Positions 12,211-14,522 of a stretch of DNA of 14,522 nucleotides are shown here, piece by piece. The notes beneath the pieces are model-generated. The model made no database searches, was not told the DNA's origin, and saw only the letters and a program-made list of their open reading frames with translations. Source of the DNA: Claveliimonas sp963592205 (GTDB lineage Bacteria > Bacillota > Clostridia > Lachnospirales > Lachnospiraceae); assembly GCA_963592205.1 (NCBI GenBank), contig CAVAVU010000122.1, positions 1-14,522 of the forward strand. The letters run 5' to 3'. Made by a program: the position numbers and the translations under genes. Within the stretch, counting starts at the first letter, position 1. Each line of letters begins with the position of its first letter.

Positions 12211-13488
12211 TTGGACTCGAGTGACGTCATACAGTTGATTATATTGCTGGTATTATTATTTCTCTCTGCATTCTTTTCATCCGCAGAGACCGCAATGACC
12301 ACCGTCAACAGAATCCGAATCCGTACGTTTGCCGACGAAGGCAATGCACGGGCGAAAACCTTATTAAAAATCACAGATGATCCGGCGAAGTTCTTAAGTG
12401 CCATCTTAATTGGCAACAACATCGTGAACCTGTCTGCCGCATCGCTGACCACCTCTCTGGCATATGGACTGGGCGGCTCCATGGTAGCGATCGCCAGCGG
12501 TATCCTTACCCTGCTGATCCTGCTCTTTGGCGAGATCACACCAAAGACCATGGCCACAATACATTCCGAGAAGATTTCCCTTCTCTATGCACCGCTCATC
12601 AGCATTTTCATCCGACTGATGACACCAGTAATCTTCATCGTGAACGGCATGGCCAATGTCATCCTGCGGATCATGCGCATTGATCCGAATGCCAACACTA
12701 AAGTTATGACAGAGAACGATCTGCGTACCATCGTAGATGTCAGCCACGAGGACGGCGTGATCGAATCAGAAGAAAAAGAGATGATCAATAACGTGTTCGA
12801 TCTGGGTGACGCTAAAGCAAAGGATGTTATGGTTCCGCGTGTGCATGTAACATTTGCGGATGTGAACAGTACTTACGATGAACTGATTGATATATTCCGG
12901 GAAGACAAATTTACCCGTCTCCCGATCTTTGAGGACACCACAGATAACGTCATCGGTACGATCAATATGAAAGATCTGCTGTTATACGATAATAAAAAGG
13001 ACTTTCATCTGCGGGATATTCTCAGAGAAGCATATTTCACTTATGAATACAAGAACATTTCCGAGCTTCTGTTGGAAATGAGGGAATCTTCATTTAACAT
13101 AGCCATCGTGCTGGATGAATATGGCGAGACTGCAGGACTCATTACCTTAGAGGATCTGCTGGAGGAGATCGTCGGTGAGATCCGCGATGAATATGACGAC
13201 AACGAAGAAGACTTTATCAAAGAGATTGGTCCACTGGAATATCAGGTAGAAGGTTCTACTAATCTGGAAGAAATTAACGACCGTCTGGATCTTGACCTTT
13301 CTTCCGATGATTACGATTCCGTAGGTGGATTGATCATCGAGCATCTGGATCGACTTCCCGAAGCAGGTGACGAGATCACCACGGAAGATGGCATCCGTAT
13401 GGTTGTTGAAAAATTAGATAAAAACCGCATTGAGCAGGTACATGTGTATCTGCCGGAACCAAAGGGAAACGAAGAAGCAGGCGAATAA
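12211..13488 (+). CDS. CNNM/CorC-family membrane protein with CBS pair (hemolysin C-like, probable Mg2+/metal efflux)
   Basis: The protein has 425 residues. A DUF21/CNNM membrane domain (about 1-155) has three or four hydrophobic helices and the motifs SAFFSSAETA (19-28) and GEITPKT (107-113). A tandem CBS pair (about 200-325; DVMVPR 205-210, LDEYGETAGLITLEDLLEEI in 301-320) follows. The C-terminal CorC/HlyC domain is at about 340-415. Relatives such as Bacillus YhdP/MpfA and Staphylococcus MpfA export magnesium and give Mg tolerance; the old hemolysin label is not functional evidence. I place the start at TTG 12211, 11 nt after AAGGAG (12194-12199), because family members begin at this point just before the first helix. 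The open frame reaches back to 12154, but that falls at the transcription start. Confidence 0.92.
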   Translation: MDSSDVIQLIILLVLLFLSAFFSSAETAMTTVNRIRIRTFADEGNARAKTLLKITDDPAKFLSAILIGNNIVNLSAASLTTSLAYGLGGSMVAIASGILTLLILLFGEITPKTMATIHSEKISLLYAPLISIFIRLMTPVIFIVNGMANVILRIMRIDPNANTKVMTENDLRTIVDVSHEDGVIESEEKEMINNVFDLGDAKAKDVMVPRVHVTFADVNSTYDELIDIFREDKFTRLPIFEDTTDNVIGTINMKDLLLYDNKKDFHLRDILREAYFTYEYKNISELLLEMRESSFNIAIVLDEYGETAGLITLEDLLEEIVGEIRDEYDDNEEDFIKEIGPLEYQVEGSTNLEEINDRLDLDLSSDDYDSVGGLIIEHLDRLPEAGDEITTEDGIRMVVEKLDKNRIEQVHVYLPEPKGNEEAGE

Positions 13489-13500
13489 CCGCCTGCTTCT
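13473..13500 (+). terminator. Terminator overlapping the end of the CNNM gene
   Basis: An 11-bp perfect stem AGAAGCAGGCG/CGCCTGCTTCT has a 6-base loop that contains the TAA stop (13486-13488). CTTTGTATTA follows. The last four sense codons form the left arm. It is likely an intrinsic terminator and may also stop transcription arriving from the permease side. Confidence 0.85.
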
Positions 13501-13528
13501 CTTTGTATTACTTCTCAATATTCTTCTC

Positions 13529-14473
13529 TTATTCCTGTGTTTCTTCCTGATCGTTGGTCAAATGGAATTTATCCAGCACATAGAAGATCAGACTCAGTAT
13601 CATGGCTACTACACACGCCAGTACCATACCTGTAAGCTACACATCACCGAAGTTCACTGCAATACCTGACAGACCGGTCACGAATACAACAGATGTCAGT
13701 GTCAGGTTACGGGAACGACCGTAATCTACTTTGGAATCTACCAGAATACGGATACCGGATGCTCCGATCATACCGTATAACAGGAAGGAAATACCACCGA
13801 TTACCGGTCCCGGAATGGTCTGGATCAGCATAGACAGCTTACCTACAAACGAACAGATAATGGACAACACTGCCGCACCCGCGATTACACGCACGCTGTA
13901 TACCTTTGTTACCGCCATAACACCGATATTCTCTCCATATGTGGTTGTCGGTACAGAACCGATCAGACCAGAAAGCATAGTAGAGAAATTATCTCCAAAC
14001 AGAGATCTGTGAAGTCCCGGATCTTTCAGGAGGTCACGACCGATGATCTTACCGGTAACTACCTGATGTCCGATATGCTCCGATGTGATAACCAGAAGCA
14101 CAGGCAGTATCATCAGAATCGCACCCAGATCGAACTTCGCCATCTGGAAATTCGGAATTGCAAACCACGGTGCTGCAATTACCTGTGAGAAATCCAGAAT
14201 ACCACAGCAAAGTGCCGCGATATAACCTGCGATAACCGCGATCAGAATCGGGATAACAGAAAGGAAGCCACGGAACAGTACATTACCAAATACTGCCACA
14301 CCAATTGTTACCATGAATACGATCACATTTTTCATATCGATCTTATCATCCAGAAGTCCCGCATTGCTTGCTGCAGAACTTGAAAGTTCCAGTCCGATCA
14401 ATGCTACTACCGGTCCCATCGCTGCCGGCGGAAGCACAACATCTACCCATTCGGTTCCACATTTGTAAATAAC
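13529..14473 (-). pseudogene. uraA: Uracil permease (UraA/PyrP, NCS2 family) remnant, broken at both ends
   Basis: On the minus strand the reading frame encodes the central and C-terminal part of an NCS2 nucleobase:proton symporter. It shows LPPAAMGPVVALIGLEL, the substrate-site SEHIGHQ, and the family signature ENIGVMAVTK. Two defects are seen. First, a TAG at 13637-13639 interrupts the frame after NFGDV. The frame then continues perfectly for 35 more codons (LTGMVLACVVAMIL, LDKFHLTNDQ, ending at TAA 13529-13531) as a typical final helix and tail. Second, upstream of the VIYKCGTEWVDV segment the same frame hits TGA at 14474-14476. None of the three frames beyond shows permease-like helices, so about 110-120 N-terminal residues are missing. 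It is convergent with the CNNM gene. A sequencing error could explain the TAG but not the N-terminal loss. Confidence 0.82.
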
Positions 14474-14522
14474 TCAACTTTCCCAGCTGATATCTCGAAA
14501 TAAAGTCTGAATAAATGCGGCT
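14464..14522. other. Unassigned sequence at the permease breakpoint
   Basis: From roughly 14464 to the window end the sequence no longer matches what an NCS2 permease should encode. All three minus-strand frames are polar, and the permease frame has a stop at 14474-14476. It could be the end of an insertion sequence or another rearranged segment. It is too short to identify. Confidence 0.45.

Noticed and set aside
12060..12557. Minus-strand frame (165 codons) covering the murB/CNNM intergenic region
   Set aside because: It spans two promoters and the CNNM membrane domain in antisense, with no ribosome site and no recognisable motif.
13637..14437. Intact 266-residue permease
   Set aside because: NCS2 permeases need about 400 or more residues and 14 helices. 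Homology continues past the TAG and is missing before the first Met, so the frame is a fragment.

Overview
The window looks like a chromosomal stretch from a low-to-moderate-GC, Gram-positive, gut-type Clostridium relative. Lachnospiraceae is my best guess. This rests on the murB-rapZ-whiA-HPr cluster, a type III glutamine synthetase, class II aldolase, strong Shine-Dalgarno sites and consensus sigma-A promoters. The family assignment is inference from gene content, not a database result. Almost everything is transcribed leftward (minus strand). The one clear exception is the CNNM/CorC-type membrane gene at 12211-13488.

From left to right: a tRNA-Pro/tRNA-Gly pair behind a perfect consensus promoter; an orphan pair of 14-bp direct repeats that may be the remnant end of a mobile element; then an apparent operon read leftward as THUMP-domain RNA methyltransferase, rdgB-type nucleotide pyrophosphatase and YfcE-type phosphodiesterase. 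Next come a small Asn-rich pentad-repeat protein with a strong ribosome binding site, a DUF1700/HAAS membrane protein, copy 1 of a structured repeat, type III glutamine synthetase, class II fructose-bisphosphate aldolase, tRNA-Glu, a diacylglycerol-kinase-family lipid kinase, and copy 2 of the structured repeat. Then follows the tightly packed operon murB-rapZ-whiA-HPr-like, with gaps of 2 and 6 bp and a 4-bp overlap. It couples peptidoglycan precursor synthesis with a P-loop nucleotide-binding adapter, a cell-division/chromosome regulator and a carbon-regulation phosphoprotein. The HPr-like protein has Glu where HPr has its catalytic His15 but keeps Ser46, so it resembles Crh rather than a sugar-transport HPr. 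The right end holds a decayed uracil permease: an in-frame TAG near its C-terminus and loss of homology at its N-terminus near the window edge.

The most interesting unexplained signal is a pair of 174-nt elements (3882-4055 and 8843-9016), in opposite orientation and about 85% identical by hand alignment. Both fold into the same closed multi-hairpin structure. Several stem positions differ between the copies but stay complementary within each copy. They could be a structured RNA or a miniature mobile/REP-like repeat. Other points of note are the Asn-rich pentad protein with a palindrome at its promoter, the Glu15 HPr paralogue, and a perfect 7-5-7 palindrome just downstream of the CNNM promoter.
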